Shown here: piece by piece, positions 23,834 to 35,786 of the stretch
How positions within the stretch are numbered: position 1 is the stretch's first letter
Layout: each line of letters starts with the position of its first letter
DNA from: Antitrichia curtipendula
Taxonomy: Eukaryota > Streptophyta > Bryopsida > Hypnales > Leucodontaceae
DNA: 64,000 nt
Reading direction: 5' to 3'
NCBI GenBank assembly: GCA_951230915.1
Contig: OX579635.1
Coordinates: 2,790,001 to 2,854,000, forward strand
Position numbers and translations under genes: made by a program
Notes under the pieces: generated by a model
What the model saw: the letters and a program-made list of their open reading frames with translations, nothing else
The model's database searches: none
What the model was told of the DNA's origin: nothing

Positions 23834-25496
23834 GGGCTGGTCTGCCTTGTTCATAGGTTTCTATAGCCAAAAATATTTTTAGATCATTTTTAAGAGAAAG
23901 AAAAATAGATGTGGAACTTAACACAAGTTGTTTTCTATTTTTTCAATCATTTTTGAATTACTTATAAATTTTCAAAGACTTGGGGCTTAGGCACCTATTT
24001 GTGACCGTAGGTCTCCCAAAATCCGTTCATTTGCAACTTGTAAAGAGATGTGAGGAAATCAAAGACAATGATTGGCTTTTGTAATAAAAAAAACAATTTT
24101 TTTCAATTCATTGAATGACTAAAGTGGTCCATTTAAGAATCACCTCATTTTCATTCTCCAACTAATAATAGGGGTAATTAAAAGGAGATGGGCGATTTTA
24201 GAGTAGACTACCTTATATGATGCACGTGTACAATAATTAGGTATAATAATCCTATTTGAGGTGGCAACAACTAAGCAGATAAGGTAGTAACACCTAAATG
24301 CATCACAATAATTATTTGAGAAATGTAAAAGTATTTTTTGAGTTTTGTAAGTAGTTGAAAAGGATTTTAGATTCTCTCATAATGCACTTTTTGAACTCCA
24401 TATGAATCAAATATAAATATTCAAAGTGATGAAAATAGATTTACTTAAAGTCTACCTAGGGCTCTCATGTATGGAAAGATATATAATATTTTCACTTGTA
24501 AAACATAGACTTTTGTACTCTGTTGGGAATTGATACATTGAAGAATCATGATTGACCTATGATAGGACAATTTCCAATTGAAGAAACTTAAAGCATTTGG
24601 CAAAAGAATCATTATGGCATACAAAGACAAAAATAACAAACTCTAAGATTATGACTTATTAATAAGCTCTAGAGACAATGTAGAGTCCTAGTACAAGTCT
24701 ACCTGTGCATCTATTTATAGCAAGAAACAACAACTGGATCAATTTCTTCAATAAATTCAATCTGAAACATGCTACAAGCCCTATTTTTCCATGTAATTAT
24801 ATTCATTTGGTGTACTTATTGCTTTTAACAGACGATCGTAAGGATCATTTGTGTTTACAAATTTTTATAAATTTCCAAATTCACTAAAAATTTGATATCC
24901 TCCATACTATAAGTTTTGCCATCTTTTCATTTCCCCACTGATTGCGTTTCTGTAATCATTGGAGATTACTTCTTTTTTTGCCAACTGTACACGTTCTCAC
25001 TGATTGAGTTTTTGTGAGCGTTGGAGATTCCTCAAAAGATGATATATTTTCAAAAATTATTTATACCTTATCCTAATTCACTTTTTTGACATGGGCTGGG
25101 AAAGAGCTTGGGAAAGTACTAGGAGTCCCTCAAATCAACCCTTACAAAACAGACAGTCTTGAATGAGTTGTGTTGGTTCATAAGTAAATCATTGTTTGAT
25201 TCCACAAATATTTAGACTCTTAGATGGGATTCACAACTTGGTGTTAAATTTTGGAGTTTGATTTAAGTGATCGAAGAGGTGATCAATACGACGGAATTGC
25301 TGCATGATCCTTTTTCGTTAATATTGTTAGTCAAGCATACATGAGGAACTTACACACAAACAGATTGCGTGTTTACAAAGCCTCGACAAGGGGAGATGGA
25401 TTTGTAAAAGCTCCAGCACTGGCATTTGCCTGAGTGCTCGTGAGACCGTTTCGTTTCGACTATATTGTCATTAAGTTGAGGAGCTCCTCCTCCGAA
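23834..25496. other. AT-rich intergenic DNA
   Basis: No gene is recognisable here. The stretch is AT-rich until about 25.3 kb, then becomes balanced in the last 150 bases before the RING-CH start codon, which is likely its 5' UTR and promoter. Confidence 0.5.
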
Positions 25497-26915
25497 ATGG
25501 GCTCATGCTTCAGCGTGAGGGACAGGGAGCCGGAAGAGCCGTATTGCGAAGGTGAAACTCCCACAGAAACGGACGATGATTCAGCTGTAATCGCAGTTGA
25601 AGAGTGCAGGTAAAACTATGGCGCTTCTTGCTTAGTTACGGAGTTTAATTTCAATTATTTCTGAGAATGATAATTGTATACCCAGATGCTTGCGGGTATA
25701 ATTTTCGGTGTTGCTTTTTGAATTGCAAGGCAGTCATTGCAAAATTCATTCGTTCTGTTTTTTATACAGCCCTCTATCTTTTTATATAAACCGTTGTTGT
25801 AAATCCTGTTAATTAGCCTGCCTTTCTTTTGAAAAGTTTCAGCAACTCCCAATGCTTTAGAACCTACAAAATCACGCAGCTGAAGAATGTGGAAGTAGTA
25901 CGTTTCTAGACCAAGTGCCTAGGACTTTGAAAAGTAGGATTAATTTGTATACTAGACCTGAAATTTCAGATGAGCCTGGCGCTAGAAAAGTGCAAATCTC
26001 TAAATGTTTCATAATTTTAACGAATATGGCAATTGATAATGACTTAACCCAAGTATTAATTTATTTTCGTCGAGTGACAAGAAAGTCTTTTGAGCCTCTG
26101 TCTGACACTCCTGGAAAACCTAGATTATTAGGTTTCTAGAATACATGATTGTAGAAACCTAATAATCCATCCGGTACATTAATTGTTTGATGTTACGAAA
26201 AGTAAAAAGTAAAATTGAATTGATGATTGGGTGCAGGATCTGTTTCGACAAGCAAATTTCTGCCAAGGATCCAGTTCTTCAGTTGGGTTGCAATTGTTTG
26301 GGAGATCTCAGCTGCGCGCATCAATCTTGCATTCGGAAATGGTTCACAGCAAAGAGTGTCAGCTCCGGAACTATTGCTTGCGAAATTTGCACGTGAGTTC
26401 ATATCAAAGTACCGCCAACCTCAGGCTAGCTCGCGTCCAGAGTCAATCGATGATTTGGCTTGCAACAAAAGAAAAGCTCAGTTGTCACGATTTCATTCTT
26501 ACGAATTTTCATCCAAATTTTGACAACACTTTTGAGTTTAAATTCCAATTACAAGAAACAAACAAAAATACTAACCATGGTTTCTTATGCAACGGGGTGT
26601 GATTGCAAATGTAATACTAGAATTAGTATTAGTAGTATCAATGTAATAAGCAAGTTAGTAAACATTCATGACATATATATGTATATGTAAACCTTTTCAA
26701 TTGTTGTTTATAGGGTAAAGCTGGGAAAAGAGGCAAGATCAATCGTAAAGATTGAAATTCGGTCAAAAGTGTTTCAATATCTCTTTCAACGAGGACTTGC
26801 TGAGATCACTCATACAATTGGGCGCATCATAATCACTATAGCAAACAATTTGCAAAGCGTAAATGAGGAGTTGGGACTTGAAAGAGATTATGTGGAATAC
26901 AGGGAGGGTAGGTGA
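25497..26915 (+). CDS. RING-CH (RINGv) zinc-finger protein, MARCH-like
   Basis: Three exons, 25497-25609, 26237-26392 and 26714-26915, join in phase to give 156 residues. The RING-CH finger is complete: C37-x2-C40, C56-x-C58, H66-x2-C69, C86-x2-C89, with the C4HC3 pattern and x7 between C58 and H66 as expected. Such domains act as E3 ubiquitin ligases by binding E2 enzymes. The N-terminus MGSCFS has Gly2 and Cys4, a likely N-myristoylation and palmitoylation site, and an acidic linker (TETDDDS) follows. No transmembrane span is seen after the finger, unlike many MARCH proteins, so membrane attachment may be through the lipid. The last exon could instead splice at a GTAGGT near 26908, with further exons lost in the AT-rich block. 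The finger and first two exons are secure, exon 3 is less so. Confidence 0.68.
26123..26167. repeat. Perfect 16-bp hairpin in RING-CH intron 1
   Basis: GATTATTAGGTTTCTA (26123-26138) is followed after 13 bases by its exact reverse complement (26152-26167). It lies about 70 bases before the acceptor of exon 2, so it could influence splicing or be the footprint of a small fold-back element. Confidence 0.7.
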
Positions 26916-28483
26916 TTTTCATTTGCCTTTGTACTTGTCTCCTCTTTATAGGAATTCATTATCAATATGGCCTTTTATGGACTTTGGTGTGGGATATTTA
27001 ACAAATAAATCACATGCATTCGTGCCAACTCTAGAAAGGGACTTGAACTTTTTCTTTGTTCATCACCTCTGTGTCATTCTCCTCAAGCCTCTAGTAGGCC
27101 TCAATCCCTCATTGAAAGGACTCTAGATTTTTTTTTTCTAAAACACTCAAGATTGAGGTCATTTGATGAATTAATGTTAATAGATTTTTTTATGTAGAAT
27201 AGTTTAGAACCCATAATTATTGTATCCCAAAGCTAGATTCAACATCTAGGTTCTTCATTGAATATCTATTTAATCTATCAAAAACTTTTAAAAAAAATCA
27301 TAGTATTATACAATATTCATTTTTTGTCCATACCAAAAAATTGTAAAAATTTTGGCATCCATTTTTAGAACTTATTTTTGCCAAACTTGACTACTAGGTA
27401 GAGTATATCATTAAGAAGAAGTTTTAGTAACAAATTTTTCATAAATTACTCCTTTAGGATCATATGTGAGCAACACCCTCATTCAAAGGGATCTAAAGTT
27501 TTTTGTGAAATATGAATATTGAATTTATATGGTGCTATTAGTTTCTTCATGTAGGTTAGTTAAATTTTATATGTCAAAATTGTGCATGGGAAGAATTTTC
27601 ACTAGCCAATAAAACAAGTTTCTATAATTGAACTTATATGTAGATCTCAAATTCCTTTGGACAACAAAAGTACACTTAGAACATTCTTAATATACAATTT
27701 CCAAAACACTTGTGATCTAGTTATTTGCATATTGAATTTGTTGTATATTATTCAAATGCGGTAGCATTAGAGAATGGATCATTCTTATTTTGTCCCAATT
27801 CTTGTGGTTGAAATTCCTTCATGAAAAGTTAATTGTATTTGATAGCAAATACAAAAAAATACCATTATTTCAAAGAATACTATTATATTTTGTCATATGG
27901 GATGTTGCCTTCATTTCACGTTATTTTTTTTAGAATATATTTGGAAAAAATGCCTACATGATTTTTTTAGTCTATTTGTCCTTTAGTCATATTTTTTCTA
28001 CACAATCTAAATGAGGGAATTTTGAAGAATGGAGAATAGTTTTTTCATCACCGTTGTATTCGTTGAAATTCATTCAAACATATTTGCATATATCCATTAT
28101 ATTGGATTGAAAATTTGGAACAACCATATTGTTGTTGGATGAAAAAAACTATGTTAAGCAACCATCATACTTAAAGATATTTCAAAATTATGTAAAATTT
28201 TCCAAAAATAAAGTAAAATAAATTAAGATGTTACAAAGTAGGGCTATGTTGTCAAACATGCTTTGCTCTATATCTCAATATCTAGTAGGATGTTTGTCGA
28301 ATGGTGTCATGTCAAACAAATGTCTACTATGCTAGACATGAAAAATTTACCTTTTATTCTTAAGTAAATGCAATTATCTTGCATGGCAGGTTGACTTGGG
28401 TTTCTTCCACATATGCATGGACAACTATGGATATATGCAAATATGTTTGAAGCAACTTTAGATTGGATTTTGGAGGTGACTGT

Positions 28484-28525
28484 GGATACTAGTGGGACAA
28501 CTTTGGATACTAGTGGGACAACTTT
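28484..28525. repeat. 21-bp minisatellite, two exact units plus degenerate copies
   Basis: GGATACTAGTGGGACAACTTT is present twice head to tail. Around it (about 28440-28720) looser copies of the GGGCAACTTTGG core recur. On the minus strand the exact units would read as a 7-residue repeat (SKVVPLV), in an 85-codon open frame that has no other coding sign. Confidence 0.7.
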
Positions 28526-31500
28526 GGGCTCTAGTTGAGGAGCAATTTTAGGTTCATTAGGCAACTTTGGATCTCAAAAAAAGCTACCTTCAAGTACAAC
28601 TTGGAGTGATATGTGATACAAAATTTAGGTGACCTTTGGAATTTACAAGGCAACCTCAGATAATTTTCTATTGGGCAACTTTGCTTTCTAGTTTAGGACA
28701 ATTTTTTATGGAAGTCTTTAGATGACTTCTTCTATTTAAGTAGTTTAGGACTTTAGAAAGACTGCACCTTTGGATAATGGGTCATGGCATTAGAGAAAAA
28801 TGGGGCTAGAATACAACCCTTTGCTTAAGCATTAAAATGGCTTAAGGCAATGGTTATAAGTACTTATAAGATGTTGAATGTTTGCTTAAGGAGCACTTAA
28901 TATACAAAAATACTCTTAGGTAGTAACGATGAAAACTTTTGTTGCATCACAAGGGATGATGACAAGCATAATTGACTTGGAATTGGACCAATGTGGCACT
29001 AAAAATCAGTGATGGCTTGTGTCTTGGTGCCATAATCAATGCATGTTGACATATTCTTATTTGTTTGTTCCATCATGAATGTCATTTGGCACCACCATAG
29101 AGTGTCTCATGCCACTTCAAAGTAAAGTAATGAATGACACTACCATAATGCAGAGTTCAAAAGACATGGTCCTATTCTAGTCTAATTTTCCCTCTAATGG
29201 TTGTAGCTAGCTTTGAAACCAAACACTTAAACACCTAACTCAAAAGTGACAAAGATCTTTTCTTTGTTTTCAAAAAGTAATTTTTCATTTATATTTGAAG
29301 GTTAAAAACTTTTAAAAACTGGTTGCTAGCGTTTCTATTTGTTAGATCTTTTTTTGACTACTATAAAAAATTATGGATATTATTTCAAATACTTAAAAAA
29401 TTTGAGTACATTGATTGCAAGATACCTATGTTATAAGTGAAGAAAATGATATTTTGGGCAGCTAATCCAAATTTTTAATCTTTGTTGTCTTTCCAACTTT
29501 AAACTTTTCCAACATACCTTTTGAATTTCAAAATTCTTTTATTGAAAATTTGATTTAAGAGTCCTTCATAAAAGATTAAAATTAAAAATTGATATTCATT
29601 CTTTTATTTTTTTCTTAAAATATCTAAAAGGACTAAAATCCATTGCAACAAGGTCAAACACTATACTTGAGCTAAATTTAACTTTAAAATTGTGCTCAAA
29701 ATATCAATCTTATATTTCTAATATATAATATAATAGATTATCTATCGCTATAATAAAATTTAATTTATTTTTCTAAAAATTGTCATTGTTATAATTTATT
29801 TTAAAAGATAAAAATAAATGATTGAATATAGCAAAAATAATTCAATTATCTTGGATTCTTTTGAAGAATTACAATTAGCAATGGAGATTTCTATAAAGAT
29901 TTATCAATCAATTATTTATATGCAATACAAAAAATACCCTTGCTAACGATCTAAATGTCATATTCTACTAGCAAGCTAAAATCAGTATTTTATATAATTG
30001 ATGTATCTAATTTTCATATTTTTCTTTTGTTAAATTATACATTTTTGTTTGATGTTCATTTTTTCAGAATATTTGATGGACAAATCAAAATATTTTGATT
30101 TTTTTAGTAATCCAAACCACTAAGAATCTAGAAGACATTGCATATATATACATCTTTGAAATTTTTATTTCCAACTCTTTGAAATAGGAATAAAATAAAA
30201 AATGGGCATTTGTAGATCATGGTCGTTTTTCCTTCAATGATTATCTTTATCTTAATTCCTAAAAGCCCATGGGGTTTGGACATAACACAAATGTGTTATA
30301 AAATGTTAGTCCTAAAACGTTTTTGAAGTTAGCATCAAAGAAGATAATGTGAAGTATAAAAATTAGAAAGTATCCTTACGGTCAAAATTATAAAATTATT
30401 TTTAGTTTTCTTCAAACGAATTTTGAATATACAATTTTAAAAATTCACCAAAAACACATTTCCTACCTTTAGCCCGATAGTTCTATTACAACAAACCACG
30501 TGCAAACAAGTGGTTTCTAATAAACTATAATTTCAACCTAAAATTTTGAGAATTGTTTAATAATGATTATAGGTTTCTATTGCCAAAATTTTCAACTCAA
30601 ATAAAATATGAAATAATTTCTAGAAGAGGTTGAAAATGAACTAAAATGGCATGTTTTTCAACTCAAATAATTATAGAGAACACATTTAGATGACCATTGA
30701 ATCAATATTAAACTCAAAATGAGCTTTCAATAGAAAGTTATTTTTGGGAGTTTTTTGTTCATTTTTTAGACAATCTTTTCTTATATAATATAGAGGTGTG
30801 AAATTTTTTTTTCATTTCTACAATATATCTTTTTACTTCAAAATTTTGTAACTAATTATTATTAACAAATCAAAATATCAATAATTAAAAATATAACTTT
30901 CAAAGCAGGAAAATCTAACCATATATATATATATATATTTTTTAAATTTTAATTAATTAAATTTTTTTAATTTAAAATTCAAAAAATAGATAGGGGGTCC
31001 AAAATTTTGTTTGCACATGGTTTTTAATGGATACTCTAAGTGCCTCCCCCCCGACCAGGATTTGAATTTTTTTATTGGTAAAAATTGCAGTTCTATTGAT
31101 TTGTAAAAAAATGCATAAGATCTAGAAATGAGAACACCAACACTTTTTCCGAAATAATAAGTTTTTCAACACAAGCCAGTTTTAAACACTTTGTCCTATT
31201 TCTCTTATAATTTTTGTTTAACCGTAACGATTTGACAATCCAATCTTTTGTAAAAAAAGAAAAATTAATTAAAAAAAGTCTTTTTTTGCCTAAATGTTTT
31301 GCCCAAAGTGAGGTAGTGACCATAAAATGGTCGTTTGAGCACTTAGGGGTTAAAGGTGGATAAATTGGCCAAATTTTGTAAATTTGAAAAAAATTATTTT
31401 TCTAATATTAAGGTATACTAGAAAAAAAATATGCCTATTGTGAAACGTAATAAAACCATCATGTTTTTCTTGCAATCACCCTCAAACTCCATGGTTGTAA

Positions 31501-32761
31501 AATGGATCCTTTCAATCCTCATGTTTTTTGTTTTTAAGTTCCAAATTCTTCCTGTCTTTAAATTAGAAATTAATTGAACCTCAAAAATTTCCATTGTTTT
31601 CCTTAAAAACTTTTCAACTCCTTCAATTGAAAGAGTAGTTTGGATTTCGTGGGGGGATCAATTTTAGTCTTGTAACTTTGACAGTTCATTATTTTATCAT
31701 GCCTTCATTATACCATTTTCTTAGTCATGACTTGAAATAAAACCTATGGTCACAAAGTGAATTCTATATATGTAAATACAAATATTCCATCGGTTGGCTC
31801 AAAAACCTTTCAACTCTCATAATTTAGTTTTTATTTTTATTTTTTTAATCCTCTGATTTACTTATTAATTGAACTCCAAAGGTTCTCATTAAAAGATAAT
31901 TGCCAAAAACATATGATGGTCTTATTGTATTTTCACAACACTTATGCTTAGTTTTCTAAATACTTTAAAGTTAAAAAAATAAACCTAAGGATGAATATAT
32001 TCTTTGATCTTTAAAAAATATATTCTTTAGTTTTTTATTTTATAAAAATTAAAAAATTAAAAAATAAATAAAAATAGTCATTTATAACAATTGCATGGAA
32101 ATAGTCATTCACCAAAAAAAACACTAAAATTATAGGGTGTGATGCAAAATAGTACAAGTGTTTCTTACAATCACAATGGTTTCTACAAAATCTTTTCAAC
32201 TTCTTCAATTGAAAAGACACTATAGGCTTCAATTTTAATCTTGTGACTTTAAAATTTCATTCTTTTCATTCTTGGATTCCTTCCACCAATTTTGCCCTAC
32301 CTTTACTCTATCACTTTTGTCCTAATTTGATTACATCATTCTTGTTGTGGCTTGAATTCACCATTTAGTCATGGTGCCTAAAAAAACACTCCATGGTTGC
32401 AAAGTGACTCCTAAATATGTCAATACAAAAATCACTAAGGTCACTCTTGAAATTCAATTAAAATTAGTTCTTTTCTAAAGTCAAAGGTGATTACTAGAAT
32501 AAAAAATTCAAAAAAATAATTTTGGAATAGTTTATTTTTCTCTAAGGTTATTTCTCCAAGAGCGTTATCAACACAAACTAATTATTTATAACTCTTGATA
32601 ACAAAAGAAAGAAAATTTCTTAAAGGAAATAGAATGTGGTGTGCTACCTTATAAAAAAAGGTTGCAAGATTGCAAAAACAATAGCACTCCTTGCATTTTT
32701 GAATCTATAATAAAAAGTGTTGTGAATTAGAATCACAAGTGCAAGAATACACTACATGTGC

Positions 32762-33000
32762 TTAACCCTTTATGTACTAAGAATTCATGATCTTCAGTTG
32801 CAGATTTTGATTAATTATATTATAGAAAATATAATAGAAATAGAAAATTTGATTATATCATTAGCTTAAATGAAGAACATTGTATGCATTGGTTCAAATA
32901 CACAATTATTTAAGTTTAAAGAAATCTCCATATAAACTCTTCAACATTGCTTAAAAAAACGTGAGACCCAATTTGGGCTTCTTAGACACTAAAGGGTTAA
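32762..33000. mobile_element. 239-bp TTAA-bordered MITE, copy A
   Basis: It starts TTAACCCTTTATGTACTAAG and ends, in reverse complement, TTAACCCTTTAGTGTCTAAG, with TTAA at both borders and no coding capacity. Copy B at 49554-49792 has the same length and differs at only a handful of positions. Structure and target site fit a piggyBac- or Kolobok-type non-autonomous element. Confidence 0.85.
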
Positions 33001-33824
33001 CAATGAATCCAGACAAGAACAAGGCATGAATAAAAAATCATTTAATAATAGACTACTTAGTTACATTTTCTAAATAGTTTCTACTTGTTTCAAATGGATT
33101 AGTCTTGCAAAGTCAAGTAGAATCGAGGAATAACATTAGTAATAGATTGAAAACACAATTAATTTTCATCACATGCTCTAATTCTTATCAACTCTAAAAT
33201 ACTACATATGCAAGACTTGAAGAAAATAGAAGAGAAAGAGGGTGGCCAAGCGTTATAATCACCTATTTTAGCCTCCAAATATTTATATTCACACCTCTAA
33301 ACAATCCAAAAGTCTAGCCTACTCCTATGGATCCTAATTGAATCCACTAGGCTAGTCTAAACCCTAAATACAAATGATTATTTTAAGGCCTAGAATTGAC
33401 TACTAATACATCACCTAACATGACACCTCAAACTTATAGATATTGTCCCTACACAAATAAAGGATTGTAGATCCAACTTGCCCTTGGCTAAATTGCAAAT
33501 CCTAATTGTAATCCTCATTTAGCACCATTGCATCCTACTACATAGTAAAAATGATATTTAGGTCCATGTTTTGATAGTATGAAATTGGAGTTGAAAGACT
33601 TAGAATTTGAGTGAAAAGTATAGTATTAAAGTGTGACCTTCAATGCATATTTAGTTTGGGCATATAATATATATTATGTTGCATGCAACCTAATAGTATG
33701 TTGTCACTTAACCAACTTGCTTAAGATTGCCTCAATAGAGGCAATTGAGTAGTTGTCGGGCAAAAAATTTGTGATGCAATGTGTTTGCTCACTTTTTGGA
33801 GAAGTGCAAGTGTAGGAATGGCAC

Positions 33825-34014
33825 TACTTTGATTTGTAATTAATCTTTATTTTTTTAATAAATTTTTATTTTTATTATCTTATACTAGAAGAAAATTATT
33901 TCACATTATTTATTTAGTATACTTTGATTTGTAATTAATCTTTATTTTTTTAATAAATTTTTATTTTTATTATCTTATACTAGAAGAAAATTATTTCACA
34001 TTATTTATTTAGTA
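33825..34014. repeat. 95-bp exact tandem duplication
   Basis: The segment 33825-33919 is repeated without visible change at 33920-34014. The unit is AT-rich and non-coding. Identity of both units indicates a recent local duplication, or an assembly duplication. Confidence 0.9.
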
Positions 34015-34640
34015 TACTGTATGGTTCTAATATTTTTCATGTAGATTAGATAGCTAACTAGCTATATGTTTGGAGCATGAAAACTTTCCATGCTCTTAAA
34101 TTAATAAAAATTGATAAGAACATCAAAATATAGATTCACACACAAATTCAAATTGAAAATAAATTTTGATTCACCTTCAAATTGACCTTCAAGAAAATAA
34201 ATAAATTTGAACAAAGACCAAAAGTTATTGCTAAAAAAAATTCAAAATATCATCTTTATAGATATTTTTATTTGTCTTTCTTCTTATTATAAAAGCTAAT
34301 TTATATGAAATCACTTCATTCTCAGTCTTACAAAACCTTTTTATCCATACATTTGATAATAAATTGTTTGTTGTTGCTCGTTGTTACCTCGTTGCTACAA
34401 CTCTATCAGCGTACAAATGATTCACTTACAAATGATTATTTTAAGGCCTATATATTTTGTTTGTAAATGAATTTAGAAGGGATTTTAAAATTTCCTTTTC
34501 AAAAATTTAAAACAACACTGGTGATAGCATTAGTGAGTCTAACCATATGGATGGAATCTAAAATTTAAAGTCTACAACTTTTATTTGTGCATCACTTCCA
34601 AAAATATTCTTCCAAATAGCATTGTGTAATGATTTTGCTC

Positions 34641-35786
34641 AAATCGTCAATTCTGGAGAACACTCTGTGGGTTTGGGTATGCCTACCTACCATAAATAGT
34701 ACAGTAAACATGTAGAAAAGATTTCCTCCGACAGTAAGCATCGAGAGATTCCTGTTTGTGGACAATAATCTGCGCCTCCTTTAAAAAGCCGCAGGATGAG
34801 CAATCACTAATGGGCTGAATGCAACCTCATAATTTGTTGCTCAGAGCACCACGTAGAACAAGACTATGCTGACAAACTATACAGAATTTACAGACAGACA
34901 TTTTAGAAAGCTTTGATATATTCACCGAGATCAATACCAAATTCTAAAAGCAGAATTATTTGCAACTTCCAAAGTCTTTGTACTATAGACAATGCACGTC
35001 ATTAGAAACATAAAAACATAAAGAATAGGTAGGCAAATTTCTATACAAAGAATAAAAGGCCGCCACTGATACACATGAAATAGGCACATCACGAACTCAG
35101 TACTACAGAGATCCTCAACCAGCTGCACCCACTCACATGCCCATGCTGAAGTATGTGAGTGGAATTCAGATGAACAGACCCAGTTCTAGACCCTAAGGAT
35201 GTATGCCCGGGCGCAAGTTACATATCTTTGATGAAGGACAATGACAGAGAACTGTAATGTACTACCTAATTAACAATCACCTCATCCTATCTATGTACAA
35301 CCACCTCTAGCTGCATTAATCATTCTCATTCTGTTGCCAGGAAGTGATTAGACTGGACACTTCAAAAGACATGAATGATGCAGCAATTACATTCAATCTC
35401 CGGCTTCAGATCGTCTCTAGATGGGCCTTGCAGTTGAGGCAGAGACTACTAACCTTCCTTCATGCATCTTCGAAAAGACAGACTGCCACGTCATGATGCT
35501 GTCAGTCGTAACCTTGTAATTCAAAATCAGCTTCATTGCTGATCCGCCTCAAAGGACAATACGGTATCTTTTCCTTCCGCATCTTCCTTCTTGTGTCGAT
35601 TAACAAAGTCATAATTCCAAGTTAGTGCTACTATTGGCTCGCGTATTTTTGCCTCGCGATCCAAATTCAATTTTGAGAGAACGAATGTACAGACCCAAAG
35701 CGTCAAAGTTCCTAAACAGAGACATGGCAATCGCCCAGACTCAGTAGGCCTCCCTCCACGAAACCCAAGCTTCAAACTTGGGCTTC
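34641..35786. other. 3' flank of ATG1, no gene seen
   Basis: The composition is more balanced than the repeat block to its left. The part next to 35787 is probably the ATG1 3' UTR on the minus strand. Short open frames (34931-35128 and 35533-35790 on the minus strand) have no recognisable motif. Confidence 0.45.

Larger units (their letters stand above)
26916..34640. other. AT-rich block of decayed repeats
   Basis: No gene is recognisable over nearly 8 kb. The block contains a 21-base minisatellite (28484-28525), a TTAA-bordered element (32762-33000), a 95-base tandem duplication (33825-34014), an AT dinucleotide run near 30920 and a lone TTAACCCC-type end at 31350. Two segments, about 31610-31790 and 32187-32430, share recognisable sequence (TTCAACTxCTTCAATTGAAA and CAAAGTGA motifs), so part of the block arose by duplication of an unknown element. 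Confidence 0.6.
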
